Positions 7,149 to 14,871 of a stretch of DNA of 16,699 bases are shown in pieces. The notes below the pieces were generated by a model. It made no database searches. It had not been told where the DNA came from and saw nothing but the letters and a program-made list of their open reading frames with translations. The DNA comes from Dehalococcoidia bacterium UBA4060 (GTDB lineage: Bacteria; Chloroflexota; Dehalococcoidia; GIF9; UBA5629). The first letter of the stretch is position 1, and every line of letters starts with the position of its first letter. The translations under genes and the position numbers were made by a program. The DNA lies in assembly GCA_002383665.1 (NCBI GenBank), contig DFZI01000004.1:30345-47043 (forward strand), given 5' to 3'.

Positions 7149-7349
7149 ATGTCAGATAGAACACTTGAAGTAAGCCTTACAACTCTGGCGGCACTTGTGC
7201 TGATCTTTATTATCGCCAGTATTATATTACCAATGTTAGGAATGGTATTTATCCCGGTAGGATGGGCTGTCCTGATAGGTTTGGTTGTACTCATTTTTGG
7301 AGGTGGAGCTCTACTGTATTTCTGGGGCAAAGACTATATGTCACGCTGA
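7149..7349 (+). CDS. small two-span membrane protein, function unknown
   Basis: 66 residues. GGGAGGAG (7138-7145) lies 3 bases before ATG 7149, a strong though close binding site. Two hydrophobic segments are visible, about residues 9-33 (LTTLAALVLIFIIASIILPM) and 36-59 (GWAVLIGLVVLIFGGGALLY), joined by a short turn with a proline and ending in a charged tail (WGKDYMSR). It is probably a hairpin inner-membrane protein with both ends in the cytoplasm. No family is recognised. It is a single gene in its own transcription unit: non-coding sequence lies upstream and a convergent tRNA-His downstream. The binding site and clean hydrophobic pattern make it more likely real than chance. Confidence 0.6.
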   Translation: MSDRTLEVSLTTLAALVLIFIIASIILPMLGMVFIPVGWAVLIGLVVLIFGGGALLYFWGKDYMSR

Positions 7350-7538
7350 TTGTTCGGCATCGAAGTCTTACACTACTTCTGACTGCAAATTACAGCTATT
7401 GTTTTTGTTAATCGTTTCAGAATAAAATAGCCTCGCTAAACTTCGGCATAGACAGTTTCTGGCGAATTGAAGAAGGGATGGGCGAGGGAAGCAATTTTTG
7501 TGCCTTTGTATATCGAGTTGACCTGCCCGGGGAAAGTA

Positions 7539-7616
7539 TGGGGTGAGTGGTGGGATTCGAACCCACGGTATCCAGGGCCACAACCTGGCGCCTTAGGCCT
7601 CTGGGCCACACTCACC
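7539..7616 (-). tRNA. tRNA-His (anticodon GTG)
   Basis: Folded by hand on the minus strand. The acceptor stem is GTGAGTG/CACTCAC, with the extra 5' G (-1, position 7616) facing discriminator C73, the hallmark of tRNA-His. The anticodon stem is CCAGG/CCTGG with loop TTGTGGC, giving GTG. The T stem GTGGG/CCCAC is perfect with loop TTCGAAT. CCA is encoded (TGG at 7539-7541 on the plus strand). The D arm is short-stemmed (GCC/GGC). A consensus -10 box lies just upstream. Confidence 0.93.
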
Positions 7617-7627
7617 ACGATGGGGAT

Positions 7628-7633
7628 ATTATA
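7628..7633 (-). promoter_or_regulatory. -10 box of the tRNA-His promoter
   Basis: Minus-strand TATAAT, a perfect sigma-70-type -10 element, lies 11 bases from the tRNA 5' end, so initiation near 7621 gives a leader of a few bases. The best -35 candidate is TTCGCA with a long 19-base spacer, so the -35 is weak. Confidence 0.6.
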
Positions 7634-7704
7634 GCGTAAGGGTCATGATTTTTGCGAATTAGCCAGGGCATTCTCAACCTCTCCCCTGAGCGGGTGATTC
7701 GGCT

Positions 7705-10701
7705 TCACATGTTTCTTTTGCGGTGGTACAGGATTACCTGCACAAAGAGGCCGAACAGGATGACACAGGTCAGGATGATGAGCAGAACATCGGTGGCATT
7801 TTTATTAACCTGCGTGAGATGGGCAGCAACCGATGTGGCTGAAGAATCTTCTGTTGAAACGGCCTGACCGGGTTGGGCAGTGGCTATAGTGTGCTCTCTG
7901 ACAGGAAACCCGGGGCTAACATGGAAGCTGAGGGCGGTGGACCAGGGGCTGCGGATGGTCTGGCCGGTAGCCGCTTTCCGCACACGCACATGCCAGTAAT
8001 AGGTATGACCGGCCTCGGGTAAAAGTCCCGGACCTATGCAGTACGAGGGGTAAAGCACATCCCTGGGCGAGAAGAAAGGGTTATTCGTAGGTTCCGCTAC
8101 GCCTATACGCAGGTCAAACCATTTATCTTTGCCGATCTCTATCTCGTAGGTGTCGGCCAGCGAAAGCTGTTCCCATCTGAGGTCGACCGATGTATTGCGC
8201 CCGCTGACCGGATCACAGTTGATCAGTTCCCCACCCTTGGGCGCGATCAGCCAGGGGCCGTGCCTGGACAATGTGTCTTTGAAAGCCCAGAGCATCCCCG
8301 TCCCGGCAGATGGGTTGTAGCTGCGGGAATCAATGGCCCAAATGGTGTCGGCTGAGCAGATTAAGGCCGAGGGTTCATGTCTGAAAAGCACGCCGTTATA
8401 CAGCCCGGTGGCAAGAGAGTCCCAGCTTGCACCACCTTTGGGGATACCGGACCGGGAGTAGAGTGTGCGGTCGACACCGTTGCTGCCGGGGCTGTAAGCT
8501 GCATACAACGTATCACGCGGCAGTGCAACGATACCGTAATAGCTGCTATGGGGTGGGGACATGTCATCCCAGCGGTTGCTGGTGCCGATTGACCAGCGGT
8601 AAAGACCACCGGCATCATCGGCCATGTAGATAATGCGGTTGTTCTTGAAATCATCATCGAAGGCCACATGGCGGTTGCCCGGGCTGGGTGTCGGCTGTGT
8701 GATCAACTCCCAGTGGTCTCCCCAGTCGGTGGAGTATGATGCAGGACAACCCTGCCCTTTGGCAGCCCCCACGACTATGTTGTTATTAAGGGCTGCAATG
8801 GTATGCGCCGGGTTTAGTTCCGTATCCAGGAATCTGCTCCACTGCCATCCGCCTGCATCATAGCTGCCGCGCCTGACCAGTCCGTTTACCTGCAGCGCTA
8901 CGAGCATATTGCTATTGACGACCGCCATATCCTGAATCAGCATCCCGGGCAGACAATCTGTCCAGGTATCACCGCTGTCCCGCGACTGCATAATACGTGG
9001 CTCCGCTATGGCGGCCAGGAATATGACCGAGCCATCTTTTTTATCCGGCACCGTTTTCAAGAGAGGGGCATTACAGTCGCTGCAGAGCACCCTTTGCCAG
9101 ATCTCTCCGGAGATAGACGAGGTGCTGCGCCAGGTGCTGTCCAGCCCGGTATCATTCACGGAGGAGAGGTACAGGGTGTTACCGTCGTCGGATGCTGCTA
9201 CGGCATAGAGGTTATCAATTCTGGTATCGATCAGCCCGACCTGATTCCAGGATTTCCCGTCATCGTTGCTCACGGAAAAAGCCGTCTCATCCAGTGCCTG
9301 TGACGCCCACGCTGCGTCAGCAATATTACCCCATCTGGCCGGAGTGTCGCGGTTGCCCGAGCCCGTGCCGCAGATGGCGGCAGTGCCGTCCTTTATCCAG
9401 GCCAGTTTCGCATTGGCCTTGCCGCTGCCGTAACCTCCTGTTGGCGGCTTGAGAGGCTTTACCCAGCAGGGCGTCTGCTTCAAGGGCTCGGTTGTGATCC
9501 AGATGGTGCTGCGGGCGGTGGAGGCTTCGGCAGCGACGCTTCCTGCCAGCAGTTTGCCTGTCTTACGGCTGCCATAATAAGAGATGGAAGAGATGCGCGG
9601 GCTGTTGCCGTGCCCCGGCACTTTCAAACCTGTTACGATCGCATCGTCAAGGCGGAAGACGTCATCCAGGGGGTGGCCTCCTCCTCTTGCGGCGTCGTTG
9701 GAATCATATGCGGCAAAGATGAGACGGCCGGCAGGGTCTGTGCCCTGAAAATCGGAGGGCAGGGAAAGACAGCCTGTGATTATAGTGCTTTCGCCGCTGC
9801 TGTTTCCTCCGGCCTGGTCGGGTGGAGCAAGCTCGACAGGCCAGTTGGAAGATATGTTCCAGGAACAGGTGCCAGCGCCGGGATCATACAAGCCCAGGTT
9901 GATATAAGTGCGCTGCGTGTTGCTGGACATTACGACGATGCTGCCATCCGCGATATACAAAGGGGAAAGGGCCAGCGTGATCACATCGCCGTTGGGGAAG
10001 TCCAGTGATTTCCAGCCGGCCAGTCCAGGATAGCGAAGGATATAGATTTCGCCCTGCGCCAGGCCATCGGCAGGATTGCGGCTTCCGATCACGATATCCC
10101 TGACTGGTTTTCCTGCTGCCGAATAAGAAGGTGAAATAACCAGGCTGCCAGCCTGCTCCGCGTTTCCATAGGCCCAGGGGATATGACCGCTGTACGTCCA
10201 GTTGGTGCCGCCATCTTCGGAGAGGTATATCTCGCGGCGGTATGCCCGAGAGGTGTCCATGCATATCGCCGCGATGAATGTGGGATCATCGGGAGCCATG
10301 GCTATCCCGGTCACAGGGGCAACCGGAGGCGGGTCCGCCTGCCTGAGCCACCGGCCGGGGCTGCCGGTCCAGGAGATGCCGCCATTCGTGCTTTTCCAGA
10401 TACCCGAGTTGCCCGGTGCGAGTGGCCTGGAGTTCGGCAGGTCGAGGGCATAGAGAGTCTGGCCGTCGGGCGAGGCAACCAGCGAGGTAATTTCACAGGG
10501 TGTGAGAATATCGTTGCGCTGAGGAAAGCTGCCCGGGGTATTGATGATGTCCCACCTCAGCACGCAGGTGGAAGGAGTTGTCTCAGCCAGTACGCTGGTC
10601 GGGGGCAGTGAAAATGAAATCAGCGCTACTGTGATCAGCTCACAAATAGCCTTTGTCCAGTAACTTTTTATCTGTCCTGCGCCAGTACCGGGTCTATCCA
10701 C
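7705..10701 (-). CDS. large exported BNR/Asp-box beta-propeller protein with C-terminal membrane anchor
   Basis: 998 residues from GTG 10701, chosen because AGGGGAG (10708-10714) lies 6 bases upstream; no ATG fits. A signal peptide spans about residues 1-39 (hydrophobic ITVALISFSLPP, likely cut after VLA-39). The body carries repeated Asp-box-like turns: STNGGISW, SEDGGTNW, SNDDGKSW, SRDSGDTW and STDWGDHW. These are typical of sialidase/BNR/Ycf48-type propellers, without clear sialidase catalytic residues. Near the C-terminus, LRWEQLSLADTYEIEIG and AGHTYYWHVRVR look like a fibronectin-III-like domain. A Ser/Thr/Gln-rich linker precedes a membrane helix (VLLIILTCVILFGLFVQVIL) and a basic tail (HRKRNM), so the bulk faces outward. 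It overlaps the upstream lipoprotein gene by 34 bp, suggesting one operon. Ligand or substrate is unknown. Confidence 0.85.
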   Translation of the reverse strand: MDRPGTGAGQIKSYWTKAICELITVALISFSLPPTSVLAETTPSTCVLRWDIINTPGSFPQRNDILTPCEITSLVASPDGQTLYALDLPNSRPLAPGNSGIWKSTNGGISWTGSPGRWLRQADPPPVAPVTGIAMAPDDPTFIAAICMDTSRAYRREIYLSEDGGTNWTYSGHIPWAYGNAEQAGSLVISPSYSAAGKPVRDIVIGSRNPADGLAQGEIYILRYPGLAGWKSLDFPNGDVITLALSPLYIADGSIVVMSSNTQRTYINLGLYDPGAGTCSWNISSNWPVELAPPDQAGGNSSGESTIITGCLSLPSDFQGTDPAGRLIFAAYDSNDAARGGGHPLDDVFRLDDAIVTGLKVPGHGNSPRISSISYYGSRKTGKLLAGSVAAEASTARSTIWITTEPLKQTPCWVKPLKPPTGGYGSGKANAKLAWIKDGTAAICGTGSGNRDTPARWGNIADAAWASQALDETAFSVSNDDGKSWNQVGLIDTRIDNLYAVAASDDGNTLYLSSVNDTGLDSTWRSTSSISGEIWQRVLCSDCNAPLLKTVPDKKDGSVIFLAAIAEPRIMQSRDSGDTWTDCLPGMLIQDMAVVNSNMLVALQVNGLVRRGSYDAGGWQWSRFLDTELNPAHTIAALNNNIVVGAAKGQGCPASYSTDWGDHWELITQPTPSPGNRHVAFDDDFKNNRIIYMADDAGGLYRWSIGTSNRWDDMSPPHSSYYGIVALPRDTLYAAYSPGSNGVDRTLYSRSGIPKGGASWDSLATGLYNGVLFRHEPSALICSADTIWAIDSRSYNPSAGTGMLWAFKDTLSRHGPWLIAPKGGELINCDPVSGRNTSVDLRWEQLSLADTYEIEIGKDKWFDLRIGVAEPTNNPFFSPRDVLYPSYCIGPGLLPEAGHTYYWHVRVRKAATGQTIRSPWSTALSFHVSPGFPVREHTIATAQPGQAVSTEDSSATSVAAHLTQVNKNATDVLLIILTCVILFGLFVQVILYHRKRNM

Positions 10702-12224
10702 GCAATGCTCCCCTGGTGTAGTGTTTCACCGGCCTCTGCTCTTACTATTAGTTCCACCTGCCTGCCGGCGAGCTTGCTTAAATCAACTTCATATTTTTCC
10801 GGTTTTCCCTTTGATTTAAGATTGACGACATCCAGGAATTCGATGCTGTCGCCTTCCTTGATGCCGATCATCAGGCTGGCACCGGCTCCGCCCGTGGCAT
10901 CGCTGGTGAGGCCTGCCAGGTAAGTTAACTTGCATTTGAAAGGAACGGTGATGGGAGTCAACACGTATGGTTCACCGTAAGGTATACCGATGCTGGCCTG
11001 TATGTAGCTCCCGGTTTCTGTTCCTGGATAGATCAGGAGAGCATTGGGGAATGACCCGTCCTGCATGACGGCGGTGCCCAGAGTGGCCCAACCGCTGGAC
11101 CTGTTCATCCCCATTGGCCAAGTGAGAGCCCCGCTGCTGTTTATCCACTCGGCCTTGCTGATATATCTGAGCAGATTGATGCTGAGCAGGGGACCGAAAT
11201 TATGCTCAAAGCAGTTATTATCGAAGTCGCTCTCATCACAGGAAGCTGGCTGGTTAAGACAGATACGCATATTGACGGCGTCGGAGATGCCTTCTGGTAA
11301 AGCGGATCCGGTGATGGATCCGAAGCGCGGCGAGAAATGGTAGCCGGCAAAGGACTCCACGCGTTCTTCTCCGGGTGAGAGTGGTCCAACAAAGTCCTCC
11401 GATACAGATAAGCCGTTCTTGTACAATGCTGAAAAAGTGCCGGGGGAGGCCAGTGTGCCCTTGTTGCAGATGCGGTAAAAAAGGATGTTCCCTGTGTTCC
11501 AGTAATCCAGTATCTGTAGATCAGCACTGCCTGTGATTGCCGGCAGCACCTTGATGCTGATGGTACTGCTGCTGCATCCGCTGCGGTTGACCGCATAGAG
11601 CGTATACACCGCATCCGTAGTCGGTGTTATCGTAACCTCACCAGAAGTTTCGACCTTGCCTGGTGATGGCACTATGCGGATGCTCGTGGCGCCCGAAACC
11701 TGCCAGCATAGCTGGGAGGATTGACCGCCTGTTATGACCTCCGGTCTGAGAGTGAATTTTTTAATCTGCGGCAGGCTGCCCGTTGCATCCTTCTGCACTG
11801 TAAAATTTCCCGATGCTTTAGCCTTGCCGTCAATATAGACATCAATCCTGTATTCGCCCCGGGCAAACCCTCTCACTGAAGGGTGGAAGGTAAAGCCGGC
11901 ATAGCCATCTGTATCCAGGTAAACGGTGTCTTCGTAGATAACCGGGTTATCACCTGCCGCTAACTCACCGTCTGTCAGCACCCATTTTGAGGTGACAGCG
12001 GTGTTCTTGTGCGCCCTTTCCAGTTTGACTGAGCAGCAGATCTGTGGGCTATCGATATAAAAAGAATCGGAATTATCCAGCGGAAGTGAAACGGAATCCA
12101 GCCCGACGGTCACAGTCAGATTTGAGATGGAGGGTCCGAACAGGTCTGAGCACGAGACTGAAAATACTATAACTGTTGTTAGAGCACAAGGAAGCAGGCG
12201 CAGGATGTTCATACGAATTTTCAT
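10668..12224 (-). CDS. putative exported lipoprotein with Ig-like and CARDB-like domains
   Basis: 518 residues, with a second possible start at Met5. The N-terminus is basic, then hydrophobic (LPCALTTVIVF), followed by SVSC with Cys25, a weak lipobox (Ser rather than Leu at -3), so lipid anchoring is plausible but not certain. Residues about 31-145 form a beta-rich, invasin/Ig-like domain. About 152-227 is a well-marked Ig-like domain of the kind with ITGGQSSQLCWQVSGAT and ITPTTDAVYTLYAVN. About 233-345 resembles CARDB (ICNKGTLASPGTFSALYKNG, LSPGEE, DESDFDNNC). The C-terminal 160 residues are beta-rich and could be a carbohydrate-binding-like domain. There is no clear ribosome binding site. 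It is sandwiched between the flavoprotein gene (64 bases upstream) and the propeller gene (overlapping). It probably acts as a surface binding or scaffolding protein. Confidence 0.8.
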   Translation of the reverse strand: MKIRMNILRLLPCALTTVIVFSVSCSDLFGPSISNLTVTVGLDSVSLPLDNSDSFYIDSPQICCSVKLERAHKNTAVTSKWVLTDGELAAGDNPVIYEDTVYLDTDGYAGFTFHPSVRGFARGEYRIDVYIDGKAKASGNFTVQKDATGSLPQIKKFTLRPEVITGGQSSQLCWQVSGATSIRIVPSPGKVETSGEVTITPTTDAVYTLYAVNRSGCSSSTISIKVLPAITGSADLQILDYWNTGNILFYRICNKGTLASPGTFSALYKNGLSVSEDFVGPLSPGEERVESFAGYHFSPRFGSITGSALPEGISDAVNMRICLNQPASCDESDFDNNCFEHNFGPLLSINLLRYISKAEWINSSGALTWPMGMNRSSGWATLGTAVMQDGSFPNALLIYPGTETGSYIQASIGIPYGEPYVLTPITVPFKCKLTYLAGLTSDATGGAGASLMIGIKEGDSIEFLDVVNLKSKGKPEKYEVDLSKLAGRQVELIVRAEAGETLHQGSIAWIDPVLAQDR

Positions 12225-12288
12225 AGGGCAATGCTGAATAATAGGTGCTTGTGCCCGCTGATGTCAAGATTACATAATGATTATCGTA

Positions 12289-13788
12289 TTAGATATCTTC
12301 CAGCAACCTGTCGGCCTGTGACAGGTCAGGCAGGGAGCTGTAGGCGTGGTGTGGATCGATCTCGGATATGCCTGCTGCCCTCCTGGCCGCCGACATATAA
12401 CGTTTGCGGTCGGCTTCATGCAGGATGGCCATCTTTTGCATGATGAGCGAGCCCTCCCCATGTATGGTGGCCGCGCCTGTCTCGGGCATGGTCAGGTCGC
12501 GGACAAGATTTATGATGCGAACACGATCCTCAGCCGTGGTCCCTTCCCTGCCCGAGAGGTAGGGGCTGATGATGGGACGTACAGCAGGATTCTCCAGATC
12601 CTTTCCTTCGGGGAGTGTGGCGGTCAGCCCACCGGCAATATCCTGTACGTTCTTGATAGCCTGGTGCCAGTAATCAGCAAAGGTGAACTTGGCCAGGTTG
12701 GAGAGCAGGGGGTTGGGGAAGGCATACCCCGTATCATTATCAATTATACAATCGAGGGCCGCGGCGTGGGAAAGGGTCTCGGTTACCTCTGCATAGTAAA
12801 CGAGCTGGGCCAGCTTTTCCTGTATATGGCTGAATCGTTCCAGGCTGTTGTATTCTGCGATTAGGAAAGCACTGCCCACCAGGCTTTCCAGCTCAACTGT
12901 CTTGCGGCTGTCGCTGCTCAGACGGTGGATAGAGGCGAAAAGCCGTGCACAACGCCCGGCAAACTCGTATTCACCGTCGAGAAAAACACGCTCGTGCGGT
13001 ACAAAGACGTTGTCAAAAATGACCATCGAATCCCCGCTGTAAATCCGGGATAACAGGGGATGGTCCAGACTGTTCATGGCAGCATCCGGCAGGGAGTGAG
13101 AAAGGATGAGGCTGACACCCGGGGCGTTGACCGGAACGGCCAGGGCAATGGCGTGTTGTGCCTCTTCTTCCCTCAGGCCGTGGGCCGGCAGGATAATGAT
13201 CTCGTGGCAGTAGGGAACAAAGGTCATATGTGCCAGAACGCCGCTGATCGTCACTCCCTTGGCAGAGCGGGAGGTAACATTGATGCCGAAGTCCTTATGG
13301 CCAGGTGTTGACTGGCCGCGTCCGGCGCCGCTCATGCCGCAGGCCAGTCCCAGGTCCCTGTGCCTGCATTCCCGCATAAAAGCATCGACACGCAGGGCAT
13401 ACCTTGTGCTGCGCTCTTTGTCTACCATTCTGCTTACAGCCGAAATGGCGTGCAGCGCATCGACGCCAGTGAAGTGGGCGGCTCCGGGCAGGCCGCAGCA
13501 TATGCGGGCCAGCTTCTGGATGATCTCACGCCTTCTCAGCAGGTCGGTGGCAGTGCGGGGAGGGTTATAAGCAAAGTGGCAGGGCTCTCCATTTTCATCC
13601 TTTTCAACCATCAGGTCGCGGTAACGTGGGTCGGCGGCGACGACGTATTCAAATGCGGCCATACGCAGGCCGGCCTTGAGCGCGGCATGATTGTTATTTG
13701 CTATATCCGTGATCTTCTCACCGCCGGCGTGAATAATGCGGCCATCCCGCAGGCTGTTAATGTATTCTGCAGCAGTCTTTACGGCCAT
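12289..13788 (-). CDS. 4-hydroxyphenylacetate 3-hydroxylase / 4-hydroxybutyryl-CoA dehydratase family flavoprotein
   Basis: 499 residues, the usual family length. ATG 13788 follows GGGAGGGG. Family marks are TAAEYINSLRDGR at the N-terminus, the FTGVDALHA segment near 106-114, HKDFGINVTSRSAKGVTISG, DSMVIFDNVFVPHERVFL near 253-270 (FAD/acyl-CoA dehydrogenase-like fold), and a helical C-terminus with IQDIAGG-type sequence and GEGSLIMQKM. In 4-hydroxybutyryl-CoA dehydratase, cysteines equivalent to C99, C103 and C299 with H292 hold a 4Fe-4S cluster. By my alignment these are G102, F106, R295 and H288 here, so dehydratase chemistry is unlikely. A two-component monooxygenase or another flavin role is possible, but no flavin reductase gene is nearby. 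The substrate cannot be named. It leads the minus-strand unit with the exported proteins. Confidence 0.85.
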   Translation of the reverse strand: MAVKTAAEYINSLRDGRIIHAGGEKITDIANNNHAALKAGLRMAAFEYVVAADPRYRDLMVEKDENGEPCHFAYNPPRTATDLLRRREIIQKLARICCGLPGAAHFTGVDALHAISAVSRMVDKERSTRYALRVDAFMRECRHRDLGLACGMSGAGRGQSTPGHKDFGINVTSRSAKGVTISGVLAHMTFVPYCHEIIILPAHGLREEEAQHAIALAVPVNAPGVSLILSHSLPDAAMNSLDHPLLSRIYSGDSMVIFDNVFVPHERVFLDGEYEFAGRCARLFASIHRLSSDSRKTVELESLVGSAFLIAEYNSLERFSHIQEKLAQLVYYAEVTETLSHAAALDCIIDNDTGYAFPNPLLSNLAKFTFADYWHQAIKNVQDIAGGLTATLPEGKDLENPAVRPIISPYLSGREGTTAEDRVRIINLVRDLTMPETGAATIHGEGSLIMQKMAILHEADRKRYMSAARRAAGISEIDPHHAYSSLPDLSQADRLLEDI

Positions 13789-13804
13789 GATCCCCTCCCG
13801 GGGT

Positions 13805-13833
13805 ATTATATACCGTCGTTTTATTAAGCGCTT
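13805..13833 (-). promoter_or_regulatory. -10 box and adjacent palindrome upstream of the flavoprotein gene
   Basis: Minus-strand TATAAT (13805-13810) is a consensus -10 box, 17-22 bases before ATG 13788. AAGCGCTT (13826-13833), an 8-bp palindrome, lies in the spacer/-35 zone, where no good -35 box is seen, so activator or repressor control is conceivable. The very short leader contains CCCC and GGGG around the ribosome binding site, which could pair. Confidence 0.45.
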
Positions 13834-13921
13834 GTTTTTTGGGTAAACAGGGTTGATAATGGAGCCAATTTCAAACTTGTCAGGGTATGATAATAATTGG
13901 AAAATAATAGTGAGGAACTAA

Positions 13922-14476
13922 ATGTCAGCTATCAGAACTGCACCGGGGAAAGTGAATGCGGATAAATGTGTCGGAGTACAGTTTATCGAGTCCCCCCTGG
14001 GCACTCTGATCAGCGCCGCCGTTGAAGACGGGATTTGCATGGTTGGGTTCTCAGACTGTCTCAGGCCTGAATACTGCTACCGCAGAATACGGGACAGGTT
14101 CGGCCTCCCTGTATTGCCAGTTTCCAACCCTGTGCTGGATAGTTTGAAAATCGAGCTGAGCGATTACTTTAAAGGGAGATTAACAAGGTTCAGTGTGCCG
14201 CTGGCCATACGCGGTACCCCTTTTCAGGAACATGTCTGGAACGAGTTGCTGCGTATCCCTTACGGTCAAACGGTCTCCTATCAAGCTATGGCTCAGAGCA
14301 CTGGCAATGTCAGGGCTGTGCGAGCTGTGGCACGGGCTATTGCAATGAATCCTATCTGGGTCCTGATACCGTGCCACCGTGTGATTGGCAAGGACGGGGA
14401 GTTAACCGGCTATGGTGGAGGGCTATGGCGTAAGCAGATGCTGCTGGAGCTTGAACGCACCGGAAAGTTGCCCTGA
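13922..14476 (+). CDS. ogt: methylated-DNA--[protein]-cysteine S-methyltransferase (O6-alkylguanine repair)
   Basis: 184 residues. It repairs O6-alkylguanine by moving the alkyl group to its own cysteine. The acceptor is Cys151 in IPCHRVIGKDGELTGYGGGL. The DNA-binding HTH region TPFQEHVWNELLRIPYGQTVSYQAMA and the arginine-finger stretch NVRAVRAVARAIAMNP are also present. The N-terminal RNase-H-like domain (about 18-90) begins with FIESPLGTLISAAV. Length fits the Ogt type (no Ada regulatory domain). GTGAGG upstream of ATG 13922 serves as ribosome binding site. Transcribed divergently from the flavoprotein gene and convergent with the DUF4405 gene. The symbol follows Ogt by homology; MGMT/Ada-C naming would also be valid. 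Confidence 0.95.
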   Translation: MSAIRTAPGKVNADKCVGVQFIESPLGTLISAAVEDGICMVGFSDCLRPEYCYRRIRDRFGLPVLPVSNPVLDSLKIELSDYFKGRLTRFSVPLAIRGTPFQEHVWNELLRIPYGQTVSYQAMAQSTGNVRAVRAVARAIAMNPIWVLIPCHRVIGKDGELTGYGGGLWRKQMLLELERTGKLP

Positions 14477-14501
14477 TCACAGCTATATAGTCATGTCTGA
14501 T

Positions 14502-14771
14502 TCAGGCTTTATAAAATCTTCTGAAGTAAGATTTGGTCATATATGTAATCCAGGTCCAGTGGGTGATGATATGTGTGCTGAAAAAGACCAGCAATCCTAC
14601 GGCCAGCCAGTGATGGATTTCTTTCCAGGTGTAGCGGCTGAACCAGACTGTTTTACCGGCATCACTGCCCTCAGGCAAGGCAAACCACAGCACAAAACCG
14701 GAAACCACCAGGCATAGCAATATCAGGCCTTCGATTCCATCAAGTATATAGTGCAGGGTGGCCTTTTTCAT
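14502..14771 (-). CDS. DUF4405-type cytochrome-b-like membrane protein
   Basis: 89 residues. CGGAGGTTTCC lies just before ATG 14771, a good binding site. The first membrane helix covers about 11-32 (GIEGLILLCLVVSGFVLWFA) and the second about 54-74 (HHWLAVGLLVFFSTHIITHW). Histidines at the ends of the helices (LHYILDG, IHHWL, THIITHW) suit heme ligation, as in cytochrome b561/DUF4405 proteins, so it may pass electrons in the membrane or be a subunit of a respiratory or formate-type complex. The family is usually found as a small domain like this. No partner oxidoreductase is seen here. The gene faces the alkyltransferase gene tail to tail, 25 bases apart. Confidence 0.8.
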   Translation of the reverse strand: MKKATLHYILDGIEGLILLCLVVSGFVLWFALPEGSDAGKTVWFSRYTWKEIHHWLAVGLLVFFSTHIITHWTWITYMTKSYFRRFYKA

Positions 14772-14806
14772 GGAAACCTCCGTGGTATATGGGTTAGTTT
14801 ATAAAG

Positions 14807-14816
14807 ATTGTACAAT
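14807..14816. promoter_or_regulatory. 10-bp palindrome at the putative start site of the DUF4405 gene
   Basis: ATTGTACAAT is a perfect 10-bp palindrome centred at about the expected transcription start for the promoter at 14820-14847. It could be a repressor operator; sequence alone cannot name the regulator. Confidence 0.35.
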
Positions 14817-14819
14817 ATT

Positions 14820-14847
14820 TTTATACTATTCCGGCAGTCGATTTAAA
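14820..14847 (-). promoter_or_regulatory. possible promoter of the DUF4405 gene
   Basis: Minus-strand TTTAAA (14842-14847, 4 of 6 -35 consensus matches) and TATAAA (14820-14825) are separated by 16 bases, about 50 bases upstream of ATG 14771. The 100-base gap to the endonuclease gene allows an independent promoter. Confidence 0.35.
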
Positions 14848-14871
14848 CTTTGGAACACCATAGCCGTATAC

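Noticed and set aside
7368..7618. Three overlapping minus-strand frames near tRNA-His
   Set aside because: They read through the tRNA-His gene and give the typical tRNA-artefact peptides (GSNPTTHP, RGFESHHSP).
9008..10611. Several plus-strand frames of 60-140 codons opposite the propeller and lipoprotein genes
   Set aside because: They are antisense shadows with low-complexity, Arg/Cys/Gly-rich translations; the minus-strand frames are long and domain-bearing.
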